From positions 1 to 64,000 of the forward strand of contig CAVPDQ010000008.1 of the NCBI GenBank assembly GCA_963702685.1: a DNA stretch of 64,000 nt, in the 5' to 3' direction. Numbering within the stretch: the stretch's first letter is position 1; each line of letters begins with the position of its first letter. Source of the DNA: AP-15 sp963702685 (GTDB lineage: Bacteria > Pseudomonadota > Alphaproteobacteria > ATCC43930 > CGMCC-115725). This document shows positions 43,050 to 52,352 of the stretch, in pieces. The translations under genes and the position numbers were made by a program. Under the pieces are notes generated by a model, which worked only from the letters and a program-made list of their open reading frames with translations, was not told the DNA's origin and did no database searches.

Positions 43050-44036
43050 CTATGAGGCCTTTTTGCGGCGGCGGGCCGGTGGGGCTTCCTCGGCGACCGG
43101 CGGGGCTGGCGCCGCCTCGGTCCGGGCGCGGGCGCGCCCGCCGGCGACCGGCAGCAACAGGCTCGGCTGCGTACGGGAGGTCTTTGCGGTGCGCGACGGA
43201 GCCGCGGCCCTCGTCTTGCGGCCAGCAGCGGCCGGCTTCTCCGCCGGGCCGTCGCCCGTTGCTTCGGCGAGGCTGCGCTTCAGCGCGTCCATCAGGTTGA
43301 TCACCTGCGCCGGCCGGCGCTCGACCGGGCGCTCGGGCAGCTTGCCGGCGAGCTTTTCCTCGATCAGCTCGCGCAGCGCCGTCTGATAGTGATCGACAAA
43401 CTTGCCGGGGTCGAATTTGCGCGTCCGCCGAGTGATGATCTGCTCCATGATCGCGAGCTCGTCCTCATCGACCTCACCCTCCCCGATACCGGCAAAAAAT
43501 TGCTCGGCCGGGCGCACTTCGTCCTCGAAGCGCAGCGCGTTGACCAGGAGGCCGTCGCCGGCGGCGCGGATCGCCACCGGCCGTTCGCGCGCGTTGATCA
43601 CGACCTGGCCCAGCGCCACCTTGCCGGTGCGGCGCAAAGCTTCGCGCAGCACCCGATAGCCGGCCTCCGCGACGCTGCCGTCCGGCACCAGATAGTAAGG
43701 GCTGTCGAGAAGGATCGGATCGACCCCGCCATCTTCGACAAACTCGGAAATGTCGATCGTGTCGGTGGTTTCGAGCCGCAATTTGTCGAGGTCCTTGGGA
43801 TCGACCGTGACATAGCGGTTCTTTTCGTATTCGTAGCCCTTGACGATCTCGTCGCGTTCGACCGGCCCGATCCCCGGCACCACCGTCTGGGTGCGCACCC
43901 GCTCGCCCGAGGGCTCGTGGATCATGTGGAAGCGGACCCGCTCCTTCTCGGTGGTCGCGGTGTAGAGCCGCACCGCGATCGTCACCAGCGACAATTTGAG
44001 ATACCCGGTCCAGTAGGGTCGAGGGGCGGCCGGCAT
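43050..44036 (-). CDS. ku: Ku-family DNA end-binding protein
   Basis: A 328-residue bacterial Ku. The core begins YWTGYLKLSLVTIAVRLYTA and contains IHEPSGERVRTQTVVPG and EIVKGYEYEKNRYV, the conserved ring-forming region. The C-terminal tail is Ala/Lys/Arg-rich (about residues 250-328), as in many bacterial Ku proteins, and helps DNA binding. Ku homodimers hold double-strand ends for LigD in non-homologous end joining. No ligD is in the window. AGGAGAAGAGG precedes the ATG at 44036. Confidence 0.93.
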   Translation of the reverse strand: MPAAPRPYWTGYLKLSLVTIAVRLYTATTEKERVRFHMIHEPSGERVRTQTVVPGIGPVERDEIVKGYEYEKNRYVTVDPKDLDKLRLETTDTIDISEFVEDGGVDPILLDSPYYLVPDGSVAEAGYRVLREALRRTGKVALGQVVINARERPVAIRAAGDGLLVNALRFEDEVRPAEQFFAGIGEGEVDEDELAIMEQIITRRTRKFDPGKFVDHYQTALRELIEEKLAGKLPERPVERRPAQVINLMDALKRSLAEATGDGPAEKPAAAGRKTRAAAPSRTAKTSRTQPSLLLPVAGGRARARTEAAPAPPVAEEAPPARRRKKAS

Positions 44037-44270
44037 GCCTCTTCTCCTGTGCGATCGCCTTGCCAACGGCGGCCGGGGCGGCATGTTCCGCCCTGCCGTC
44101 ATATGCGACGGCACATATTAGACGGAACAGTGACAACGCGTTAGCCAGAACGCTCCAACGCCTCGATCACCCCTGCGGTTCGACGGCGATCGCGCTACAA
44201 TCTCGGTAGTCGGTTTGTCGCGTCAGGAGATCGACCTGCGCGACCGGAGCGGACGGGAGCGTCGAGCAGC

Positions 44271-45959
44271 ATGGCAGAGCTGAGCTATGTCCACGGGGGA
44301 AGCACGACACCGCTGATCGGCGACACGATCGGCGTCTGTTTCGACCGGGCAGTTGCGCGCTTTGCCGAGCGCGATGCGCTCGTCGTGCGCCATCAGGAGA
44401 TCCGCTGGAGCTGGCGGGCGCTCAAGGAGCGGGTCGATGCCTTTGCCGCGGGCCTCGTCGCGCTCGGCCTCGATCCCGGCGAGCGGGTCGGCATCTGGTC
44501 GCCGAACAACGCTGAATGGGTGGTGACGCAATTCGCCACCGCCAAGGCCGGCCTCATTCTGGTCAACATCAACCCGGCCTACCGCGTGACAGAGCTCGAA
44601 TACGCGCTGAACAAGGCCGGCTGCAAAGCGCTCGTCACCGCCGCGCGGTTCAAGTCGAGCGACTATCTCGGCATCCTCGGCGAGCTCGCGCCGGAGCTGG
44701 CGTCGGCGGCACCCGGCAAGCTCGATGCCGCCCGCCTCCCCGATTTGCGTCTCGTGATCGCGATCGGCGGCGAGCCGGCGTCGGGGACGCTCCGGTTCGA
44801 CGACGTCTACGGTCTCGGCAGCGCGGCCGAGCGCGACCGGCTCGCTGATCTCGCCGAAAAATTGCAATTCGACGACCCGATCAACATCCAATTCACCAGC
44901 GGCACCACCGGCTTTCCGAAGGGTGCGACGCTGACCCACCACAACATCCTCAACAACGGCTTTTTTCTCGGCGAAGAGATGCGGTTCAGCGAGCACGACC
45001 GGGTCTGCATCCCGGTGCCGCTCTACCACTGCTTTGGCATGGTGATCGGCAATCTCGGCTGCCTGACGCATGGTGCGGCAATGGTCTATCCGAGCGATGG
45101 CTTCGACCCGCTCGCCACCTTGGAGGCGATCGAAGCCGAGCGCTGCACGGCCGTGTACGGCGTGCCGACCATGTTCATCGCCGAGATGGACCACCCCGAA
45201 TTCGACCGGTTCGACCTCACTTCGCTGCGCACCGGCATGATGGCCGGCAGCCCCTGCCCGGTCGAGGTCATGAAGCGCGCGATCGAGCGCATGCATTTGC
45301 GCGAGATCACGATCGGCTACGGCATGACCGAGACGAGCCCCGCCAGCTTTCAGTCATCGCCCGACGACCCGATCGAGCGCCGGGTCTCGACGGTCGGCCG
45401 GGTGCACCCGCATGTCGAGGCCAAGGTCGTGGATGCCGAGGGCCGGATCGTGCCGCGCGGCACTCCGGGTGAATTGCTGACCCGCGGCTATCTCGTCATG
45501 CTCGGCTATTGGAACGACGCGGAAAGGACGCGCGAAGCGATCGACCCGGCACGCTGGATGCGGACCGGCGACCTCGCCACGATCGACGACGAGGGCTATT
45601 GCAACATCGTCGGCCGGATCAAGGACATGGTGATCCGCGGCGGCGAGAACGTCTATCCGCGCGAGGTCGAGGAGTTTCTCTACCGCCATCCGAAGATTCA
45701 GGATGTGCAGGTGATCGGCGTGCCCGACCCTCGCTACGGCGAGGAATTATGCGCCTGGGTGCGGCTGCGCCCCGGCGAGGCCGCCGAAGCCGAGGAGATC
45801 CGGGCCTTCTGCGCCGGCCAGATCGCCCATTACAAAATTCCGCGCTACGTCAAATTCGTCGACGCCTTCCCGATGACCGTAACCGGCAAGATCCAGAAAT
45901 TCCTGATGCGCGAGCAGATGCTCGCCGAGCTCGGCCTCAGCACCGAAGAAACCGCCTAG
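44271..45959 (+). CDS. AMP-binding acyl-CoA synthetase (ACSF2/FadD-like)
   Basis: A 562-residue ANL-family enzyme. Motif A5/A3 equivalents are visible as FTSGTTGFPKGATLTHHN (phosphate loop), IGYGMTETSP, and WMRTGDLATIDDEGY, with hinge and C-terminal domain motifs RIKDMVIRGGENVYP and MTVTGKIQKF carrying the catalytic Lys. It activates fatty or related carboxylic acids to CoA thioesters through an acyl-AMP. The ATG at 44271 is in normal family position. An MFS gene follows 27 bp downstream. Confidence 0.93.
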   Translation: MAELSYVHGGSTTPLIGDTIGVCFDRAVARFAERDALVVRHQEIRWSWRALKERVDAFAAGLVALGLDPGERVGIWSPNNAEWVVTQFATAKAGLILVNINPAYRVTELEYALNKAGCKALVTAARFKSSDYLGILGELAPELASAAPGKLDAARLPDLRLVIAIGGEPASGTLRFDDVYGLGSAAERDRLADLAEKLQFDDPINIQFTSGTTGFPKGATLTHHNILNNGFFLGEEMRFSEHDRVCIPVPLYHCFGMVIGNLGCLTHGAAMVYPSDGFDPLATLEAIEAERCTAVYGVPTMFIAEMDHPEFDRFDLTSLRTGMMAGSPCPVEVMKRAIERMHLREITIGYGMTETSPASFQSSPDDPIERRVSTVGRVHPHVEAKVVDAEGRIVPRGTPGELLTRGYLVMLGYWNDAERTREAIDPARWMRTGDLATIDDEGYCNIVGRIKDMVIRGGENVYPREVEEFLYRHPKIQDVQVIGVPDPRYGEELCAWVRLRPGEAAEAEEIRAFCAGQIAHYKIPRYVKFVDAFPMTVTGKIQKFLMREQMLAELGLSTEETA

Positions 45960-45986
45960 CCGGCCTCGAGCCGCGAGCTTCGTCTG

Positions 45987-47207
45987 ATGACGGAACCGAT
46001 CCTGCCCGCCGGCTCGCCGCCGACCGGCGCGCGACGGCGCGCGATCGCCTTTATCGTCCTGATCGGTTGCGTCAGCCTGTTTGCGGACATGACCTACGAG
46101 GGCGGGCGCAGCATCGCCGGCCCATTCCTCGGCTCGCTCGGCGCGTCGGCGGTGGTTGTCAGCACGGTCGCCGGTCTGGGTGAGTTTCTCGGCTACGGCG
46201 TGCGCTATCTCTCCGGCCGCGCCGCCGACCGGCGGGGCCGATACTGGCCGATCATGATCGCCGGCTATCTGGTCAACCTCTTGTCGGTGCCGTTGCTGGC
46301 GCTCGCGGGCTCGTGGCCCGCTGCCGTGCTGCTGCTGATCGCGGAGCGGGTCGGGCGGGCGATTCGCTCGCCGATCCGCAGCGCGATGCTGTCGCACGCC
46401 GCCAGCCGCACCGGCGCGGGCTGGGGCTTCGGTCTGCACACGGCACTCGACCAGACGGGCGGCACGGCCGGGCCGTTGTTGGTCGCGGGTCTGCTCGCCA
46501 TCGGCGCGGGCTACCGGTGGAGCTTTGCCGTGCTGCTGCTGCCGGCATTGGCCTCGCTGGCGGTGCTCGCGGCGGCGCGCATCCTCTACCCCGACCCGCG
46601 CCGGCTCGAGCTGCGCGTGAGCCGGGCCGAGCTTGCCGCCTGGTCCGGGTTCGATCGGAGCTTCCGGGTCTATACCGCGGCGGCGGCGCTGGTCGGCGCC
46701 GGGTTCGCCGACTTTGCCCTGATCGGGTTCCACTTGACCCGCGCCGGGGTAACGCCGCCGGCCTGGATCCCGCTGCTTTATGCGCTGGCGATGGCGGTCG
46801 AAGGGCTCGGCGCGCTGGCGCTGGGCCGGCTTCTCGACCGGCGGGGCAGCGGCGTCGTACCCGTCGCGATCGCGGTAGCCGCATTGGCCACACCGCTGCT
46901 TTTCCTGGGCGGCCCTGCCGCCGCTGTGGCCGGCGCCGGGCTATGGGGCATCGGGACCGCCGTCCAGGACACAATTTTCTATGCGTTGCTCGGGCGCGAT
47001 GTGCCAGCCGACCGGCGCGCCACCGCCTATGGGCTGTTCGACCTGATGCGCGGGACGGCATGGCTCGCCGGCAGCGTCGTGCTCGGCGTGCTTTACGCTG
47101 TCAGCCTGCCGGCGCTGGTCGCCACCTCGCTGGCGCTGCAGCTCGCGGCGGCGGTTGTGCTCGGCATGAGCCACCGCTTCCCCAGCCAGCAGAACCGGAG
47201 CGGGTGA
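45987..47207 (+). CDS. MFS transporter
   Basis: A 406-residue membrane protein with about twelve helices. The segment CVSLFADMTYEGGRSIAGPF with GRAADRRGRYWPIMIAGYL and ERVGRAIRSPIRSAMLSHA is shared by a little-studied MFS group of bacterial and archaeal proteins. The substrate is unknown. It is likely to be co-transcribed with the acyl-CoA synthetase, with 27 bp between them. Confidence 0.86.
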   Translation: MTEPILPAGSPPTGARRRAIAFIVLIGCVSLFADMTYEGGRSIAGPFLGSLGASAVVVSTVAGLGEFLGYGVRYLSGRAADRRGRYWPIMIAGYLVNLLSVPLLALAGSWPAAVLLLIAERVGRAIRSPIRSAMLSHAASRTGAGWGFGLHTALDQTGGTAGPLLVAGLLAIGAGYRWSFAVLLLPALASLAVLAAARILYPDPRRLELRVSRAELAAWSGFDRSFRVYTAAAALVGAGFADFALIGFHLTRAGVTPPAWIPLLYALAMAVEGLGALALGRLLDRRGSGVVPVAIAVAALATPLLFLGGPAAAVAGAGLWGIGTAVQDTIFYALLGRDVPADRRATAYGLFDLMRGTAWLAGSVVLGVLYAVSLPALVATSLALQLAAAVVLGMSHRFPSQQNRSG

Positions 47208-47291
47208 GGCTGCCGCGCAGCCTCGATACTTCCGCGATGCCGCCGGCCCGGCGCCGGCCATTCGGAAAATGACCGGCGCCCGGGGGAAGGG

Positions 47292-48703
47292 TCAGGCCAG
47301 CTCGGGCAACACCTCGGTGAAGGTTTCGAGATTGCCGAGGGTCTCGCGGCCGAGCGCAAACGGGATGCACGCGCCGATCAGCACCATGACGATCATCGTG
47401 CCAAAGAAAGATCGTCGGCGAGGCGGTGTGCGAGACCATCACATAAGGGCACGAGCACGCCGGCAAAGATCCGCCCGAAGGATTTGCCGAAAAAGTGCCC
47501 GCGCCCGCGCAGCGCTGTCGGGAACTGCTCGGACAGGTACATCCGCACCGCCGGGAAGATCGACAGCGTGGTAAACCCGGTGATCAGCGCGCCGGCGCTG
47601 AATACGATGGTCGCGGCCGAGCCGGCGCGATGCGCGACAACCATCAGCAGCAGCCCCGGGATCGACAGCAGGAAGGCGCCGGTGATCGTCCAGCGCCGGC
47701 CGATCACCTCCATGATAAAGCCGTTGAAGAGCTTGCCCGGAATGCTCGCCGCAAACACCAGCGAGCTCAAGCCAAAGCTCAAGGCGACGGCCGCACCCTG
47801 GCTGACCAGCGCTTTCGGCAGCAGGATCGCGATCAGGTAATAAACGGTCCCGGCGCAAATGCCGCACAGAATGCCGGTCGCCGTCCATTGGAGCTGGCCG
47901 GCGGCGAACAATTTCCAGAACGGCGGCAGCTGCTCGCGCGCCCGTTCATGGCCGCCTCCGAGGTCGGCGCTCGTCATCGCCGGCACCTGGTTGCCGCAGC
48001 GCCGGATCATCAGGTTCACGTTGTCGATCGCATCCTGCACCCGGCCGCGGCGCAACAGCCAGCGCGGGCTTTCCGGGATCAGGAAATAGATCAGCACCGG
48101 CGCGATGAACAGGGTGACCCCGCCGGGCAACCCGACCAGCTGAAAGCCCTTGGGGTGATTGGCCAGCACAAAGCCGACAAACGGCAGCAAGGTGAACGCC
48201 ATCGCCAGCATGGTTTCGTAGATTGCGGCATAGGTGCGCCGATGCTGCGCCGGCATCAGCTCGGCCGCGATCGGAAACGGCGCCGAGATCGTAAAGCCGA
48301 GGAAAAACCCGGTGATCAGCCGCAGGATGAACAGCGTCTCGTAGCTGTGCGCCAGCAAGATCAAGAGGGTGCACAAGGTGCTGAAGATGACCCCGGCCTG
48401 CATCACCGCGACGCGGCTGATGCGATCGGACATCGCCGCCGCTGAAAAGCCGCCGATCACGACGAGGAAAGTGGGCCAGGTGGCGAGCGCGCGGACCTGA
48501 TTGGCATCCATGTGCAACGGCGCTTTCGCGAGCACCAGGAGCGAGCCGGTCAGCGCCAGATCGTAGCCTTCGATAAACCCGACAAACCCGAGCACCAGGA
48601 TGATGACGACGTGATAGGCGCTGAACGGGATGCTGTCGAGCTTGAGACCCATCAGATGGCTCGGCGGGATATCCGGGCGGCCGAGGGTGGGTGCTGCGGT
48701 CAT
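47292..48703 (-). CDS. MFS transporter, reading frame broken twice near its 3' end
   Basis: The first 420 or so residues read cleanly from the ATG at 48703 (GGAGGAAA upstream): twelve-helix MFS with GFIEGYDLALTGSLLVLAKA, RLITGFFLGFTISAPFPIAAE and IPESPRWLLRRGR, as in the aromatic-acid or metabolite:H+ symporters. Near 47445-47448 one base must be removed to continue PYVMVSHTASPTIF, and near 47403-47405 another to reach GTMIVMVLIGACIPFALG and RETLGNLETFTEVLPELA with a stop at 47292. Unrepaired, the protein loses its last helix. Confidence 0.8.
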
Positions 48704-48923
48704 TGTTGTTTCCTCCGTTGTTATTGCTTCTACGCCGACTGGGCGGCTTGACCGCATCGTGCACCCTCGGCGGCGATCGCTCAAGCGCGCCGAGCGCAAA
48801 ATAACGGGAACTCGCCGCCAGCGGTTTCGTTTGCCGCCTGTCCGAATGGAAGATGACCCGGGCATCGGCCGTTTATGCCGCCGGCAGGTCAGCAAGGACC
48901 TTTTGGCAGCTCACTGGGAAGGA

Positions 48924-49190
48924 ATGGGTGTGACAAAACGATCGATGACGCAGGGCGTGCTGGCAGCCGGCTTTATCCTGGCGCTGGCCGGCTGCACGAA
49001 CCCTTATGATCCGGCGCAGCGCGCGGTCGGCGGCGGGTTGATCGGCGCCGGCGCCGGTGCGGCGATCGGCGGTGCCGCTGCCGGTGGCGCCGGTGCGGCG
49101 ACCGGTGCCGCGATCGGCGGTGCGGTCGGTGCGGTGACCGGCGTGGTCACGACACCCCCACCGCCGCCGCCGCCTTATCGACCCTATTGA
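48924..49190 (+). CDS. Glycine-zipper lipoprotein
   Basis: An 88-residue protein with a lipoprotein signal (TQGVLAAGFILALAGC, lipobox LALAGC). The mature part is dominated by GAGAGAAIGGAAAGGAGAA-type glycine-zipper repeats that could insert in or pack against a membrane, and ends in a polyproline tract PPPPPPPYRPY. The ATG at 48924 is directly after AAGGA; GTG 48930 has better spacing and may be the true start. Confidence 0.75.
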   Translation: MGVTKRSMTQGVLAAGFILALAGCTNPYDPAQRAVGGGLIGAGAGAAIGGAAAGGAGAATGAAIGGAVGAVTGVVTTPPPPPPPYRPY

Positions 49191-49360
49191 GCCGCGGTGG
49201 CGGGAGCGCCGGTCAGCCGGGCGGCGCCTTTTTGATCAGCTCGGCGAGCTGCCGCAGATAGGCTTGGCGGGCCGGCGACGACGTTCCTGCGACGCGCCGA
49301 GCTGGCCGGCTCGGTGGTCCCATCGTCGCCAGGCGCGCCGACGCGCACACAAGCTTCACT

Positions 49361-49461
49361 TCGTCTTGGCCGGGCTCGTCCCGGCCATCCAAGTCTTCCT
49401 TTGGCGGATTGATGCCGGCGTCAAGGACGAGGATTCCTGGCACAAGCCCGGGCAAGACGGG
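49361..49461. repeat. Imperfect inverted repeat
   Basis: CGTCTTGGCCGGGCTCGTCCCGG and a near-complement ending GCCCGGGCAAGACG pair across about 25 bases of spacer. It lies in the long gap between the glycine-zipper lipoprotein and the PEP-CTERM gene, and belongs to the same general type of dispersed palindrome as 7417-7517. Confidence 0.65.
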
Positions 49462-49571
49462 CGGGAGCAGCCAGCGACCTTTCCGGCGCCGAACGCATAA
49501 TCATATATTGCGATGCAGTCACCGGTGAGCAGGGCGCTGCATCGAAACCGATTTTTCCATCGACCAGTATT

Positions 49572-49657
49572 CGTAGGGTGGGTTGAGCACGCGAAACCCA
49601 CCACCAGCGCCCGCCTCAAAAGCCGATGGGCTTCGCTCCCGCTCAACCCATCCTACG
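49572..49657. repeat. Inverted repeat of the GTAGGGTGGGTT type
   Basis: CGTAGGGTGGGTTGAGC at the left and GCTCAACCCATCCTACG at the right pair with one mismatch, with further inner pairing. Similar GTAGGGTGGGTT palindromes are widespread in proteobacterial intergenic DNA. Confidence 0.8.
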
Positions 49658-50108
49658 CACTTCACACGGCCATTTGCGAGCGGTGCCTCAGCGGCGTGCG
49701 GGGCAGCGTGAGATCAGCATTCCGCCATGTCGAGATTTTTTACACATCCTCCATTAGCAAATCCCCCTCTGCAAATCGGCTATCCAATCCGTTCGCCGCT
49801 TCCAGCCGGCCCAAACCAGAATAGATACGGAGGCAAACCCATCTAATGCAAACATCGAACAACCACATTAGAGGTATCAGACAAGTGTATCTCTGCGCCG
49901 TGTATGAGCCTCCACAACGGGCCGCTCAATTACGTCTAAATCGTGCCTGAACTAAAGCAAAAATGCGCGCCGACATCAGACTGATGACGCCAAAACAGGT
50001 GGCGGACTATCCGGAAGCGTAAGGCCTCGCCGTCGGAATTTTTGACAATACCGCTATCAGATGGTGACGGTCCGGCCGCAAGCCGTTAGAATCGGCCAAT
50101 ATATTAGA
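49658..50108. other. AT-richer intergenic region, no gene seen
   Basis: About 450 bp that read clearly less GC-rich than the flanks. No coding sequence or RNA is recognised. It ends at the sigma-54-like promoter of the PEP-CTERM gene and may hold upstream activator sites. Confidence 0.5.
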
Positions 50109-50124
50109 TGGCATGAAACTTGCG
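50109..50124 (+). promoter_or_regulatory. Sigma-54-type -24/-12 promoter
   Basis: TGGCATGAAACTTGCG matches the RpoN consensus TGGCACG-N4-TTGCA with GG and GC at the exact required spacing. It lies 51 bp upstream of the PEP-CTERM gene start. RpoN and the PrsR activator are known to be linked to PEP-CTERM/exosortase regulons in other bacteria. Confidence 0.7.
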
Positions 50125-50175
50125 TGCAGATTCTCGCGCAGGTTATGCGCCGAACCAGCAGCAAGGAAACCGCAT

Positions 50176-51111
50176 ATGGATTGGAGCAGAGCAGCACCCC
50201 GGAGCTTCGGCGGGCTGACGTTGGCATTTGGCGCGGCCGCGGCGTTGCTCGGCACCACCGGGTTGGCTAAAGCCGACGTATTCGCCATCGCCAATCAGGC
50301 GTCGTTCGGGAACGGCCTGATCGAGACCGTCGACCTGACGACGCACACCTTCGTCAACTCGTTTATTCCCGATCAGGCCAAGATTGGCGAAGCCAACGGC
50401 CGCGGCGTTGAAGTCCTTGGAAATTTTGTATATTACACCGAGCTGACCAACGGTTTTGATGCCAGCAACGGCATTTTTGTCGCTCCGTTTAACAACGGCG
50501 CCGGCGGAGCCGACATCAAGAGCTTTCCGAACCCGGTGCCGGGAACCGGTATTGTCGATCTGGCGGCCTCCGGCGGCGCGCTGTTCGCCATGACCGGCTA
50601 CCCGGCCGGTCCCGAGGTGGTGCAGAAGACCGACGGAAACGGCAACAACATCGGTTCGCTGGTCACTCTCCATGACCTCGGTGGCGCAAGTTTGGCAGAC
50701 AGCGACGGCTTCACTGTTCTGTCGAACGGAAATTGGCTGATCAACTCTGGCGACGCGGTCAACAGCTACAGCCAGTTCGACCCGCTGACCGGCAATGAAA
50801 TAGCCGGCACCACGATCCAGGCTCACGATGCAAACGGTGTGTGCGGATCATCGACCGGGGTGGACAACGATGCGTTCCTCGGCGGCAATTCGCTCTATTT
50901 CGACTGCGGGCTCAACTCGATCGTGCAGGACGACCTGTCCGGCAACTTCATCGCGGCGACCCCGCTGAGCGCCGGCAATTTCGAGGATATTTCGCTGGTC
51001 CAGGAGACCCCGATCAATCCGCCTGCGACGCCGGAACCGGCCTCGTTGAGCATTCTGGGCGCGGCGCTCGCCGGGCTCGGCTTGGCACGACGGCGTCGTC
51101 GTTCGTCCTGA
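50176..51111 (+). CDS. PEP-CTERM sorting-domain protein
   Basis: A 311-residue exported protein. Signal peptide FGGLTLAFGAAAALLGTTGLAKA. The mature domain consists of repeated strands (FAIANQASFGNGLIETVDLT, NFVYYTELTNGFDASNG, LFAMTGYPAGPEVVQKTDGNG), suggesting a beta-propeller-like fold. The C-terminus is a full PEP-CTERM tripartite signal: TPEPASLSILG, a hydrophobic helix, and RRRRRSS, recognised by exosortase EpsH. No exosortase lies in the window. AAGGAA precedes the ATG at 50176. A sigma-54-like promoter lies upstream and a strong terminator downstream, so it is probably monocistronic. Confidence 0.9.
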   Translation: MDWSRAAPRSFGGLTLAFGAAAALLGTTGLAKADVFAIANQASFGNGLIETVDLTTHTFVNSFIPDQAKIGEANGRGVEVLGNFVYYTELTNGFDASNGIFVAPFNNGAGGADIKSFPNPVPGTGIVDLAASGGALFAMTGYPAGPEVVQKTDGNGNNIGSLVTLHDLGGASLADSDGFTVLSNGNWLINSGDAVNSYSQFDPLTGNEIAGTTIQAHDANGVCGSSTGVDNDAFLGGNSLYFDCGLNSIVQDDLSGNFIAATPLSAGNFEDISLVQETPINPPATPEPASLSILGAALAGLGLARRRRRSS

Positions 51112-51125
51112 CCTGGATTTTAAAG

Positions 51126-51161
51126 AGACCGGTAGCCTTCCGAGGCCGCCGGTCTTTTTTT
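51126..51161 (+). terminator. Intrinsic terminator of the PEP-CTERM gene
   Basis: AGACCGG and CCGGTCT form the outer stem, with GCCT/AGGC pairing inside, followed by seven T residues. It lies 15 bp after the stop codon. Confidence 0.92.
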
Positions 51162-51179
51162 GTCCAGAGCGGCACCGCT

Positions 51180-52352
51180 TCACCTCAGTTCTGGCAGCCG
51201 CGGCAATATCTCCTTCGAGAACAAAGTCAGATTGTCGACGGTGTCGTCGTGGCTGATCAGGCCGCCTTGGGCCATCATCAAGAGGTGGCCGAAGCCGCCG
51301 ACGTGGTCGTAGAACGCCTTGAGCTGGTCGAAGACGTCGTCAGGGGTGCCGGCGAAGGAGAGGCCGGCGTCGATCGCCTCCTCGACCGTCATCGTGCGCG
51401 GGTTGATCGGGTGGCCGTCCTTGGTCTGGACCCGGGTCGCGCGCGCCGCCATCGCCCCGCCTGATTTCAGCATCTGCGCCGTCGCGCGCGCCGAAGCATA
51501 GCCTGGCGGGTTGGCGAATTCGGGCGCCACGATCCCCGAGGTGCGGCTGTAGCCGAGGATCTGGTCGGCCCGGCGGCGACCTTCCTCGCGCGTTTTGCCG
51601 ACCCCGATCAGCGCCATGTAGGCGAGGCGATCCGGTTCGGGATCGCGGCCCACCTCGCGGGCCTTTTTGCGATAGGCCTCGAAGATCGACGGGGTGCGGA
51701 CCCAGCCGGTGTTGAGGACGCCGATCGTGATGCCGCGCGTCGCCGCCTCGATCGCGCTCTCCGGGCTGCCGACCGGGGTCCAGACCGGCGGGTGCGGCTC
51801 CTGGTAAGGGCGCGGCCAGACATTGACCGAGCGGTACTGGAAATGCCGGCCCTCCCAGCTGAACGGGCCGTCATGGCTCGTCATCGCCTTCAGGATCAGG
51901 TCGTGCGCCTCCCAGAAGCGGTCGGTCAGATCGGCCGGGTTGGTGTTGGCCGGCGAAATCTCGAACGGCACGCCCTTGACAAACCCCATATCGAGCCGGC
52001 CGCGCGAGATCACGTCGATCATCGAATATTCTTCGGCGACGCGGATCGGGTCGTTGCGGTTGCCGATCGGCATGCCGAGCGCCAGGAGGCGCACCTTTTT
52101 GGTCTCGCGCGCCAGGATCGCCATCGGGATCGTGCACACCGAATCGCTGCAAGTGGCGGTGGCGTGGTGCTCGTTGGTCATGATGTTGATGCCGAGCTCG
52201 TCGCACAGCGCCCATTCGTCGAGATAGCGGTGGTAGAGATCGGCGCCGATTTTGGGGTCGTAGAGCCGGCTCGGCACCGTGACCCGGTAGGTTCGGTCGA
52301 GATGCGGCCAAGCCGGGTGATAGGCCATCTCGCTGAAATGCCAGACGTTCAT
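51180..52352 (-). CDS. LLM-class flavin-dependent monooxygenase
   Basis: A 390-residue bacterial luciferase-like protein. ELGINIMTNEHHATATCSDS and RVAEEYSMIDVISRGRLDMGFVKG carry the flavin-binding pattern of the family. It should act with reduced FMN on a small organic substrate. Its ATG (52352) overlaps the stop of the upstream hydrolase gene by four bases (ATGA), so the monooxygenase and hydrolase very likely work in one degradation step pair. Confidence 0.88.
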   Translation of the reverse strand: MNVWHFSEMAYHPAWPHLDRTYRVTVPSRLYDPKIGADLYHRYLDEWALCDELGINIMTNEHHATATCSDSVCTIPMAILARETKKVRLLALGMPIGNRNDPIRVAEEYSMIDVISRGRLDMGFVKGVPFEISPANTNPADLTDRFWEAHDLILKAMTSHDGPFSWEGRHFQYRSVNVWPRPYQEPHPPVWTPVGSPESAIEAATRGITIGVLNTGWVRTPSIFEAYRKKAREVGRDPEPDRLAYMALIGVGKTREEGRRRADQILGYSRTSGIVAPEFANPPGYASARATAQMLKSGGAMAARATRVQTKDGHPINPRTMTVEEAIDAGLSFAGTPDDVFDQLKAFYDHVGGFGHLLMMAQGGLISHDDTVDNLTLFSKEILPRLPELR

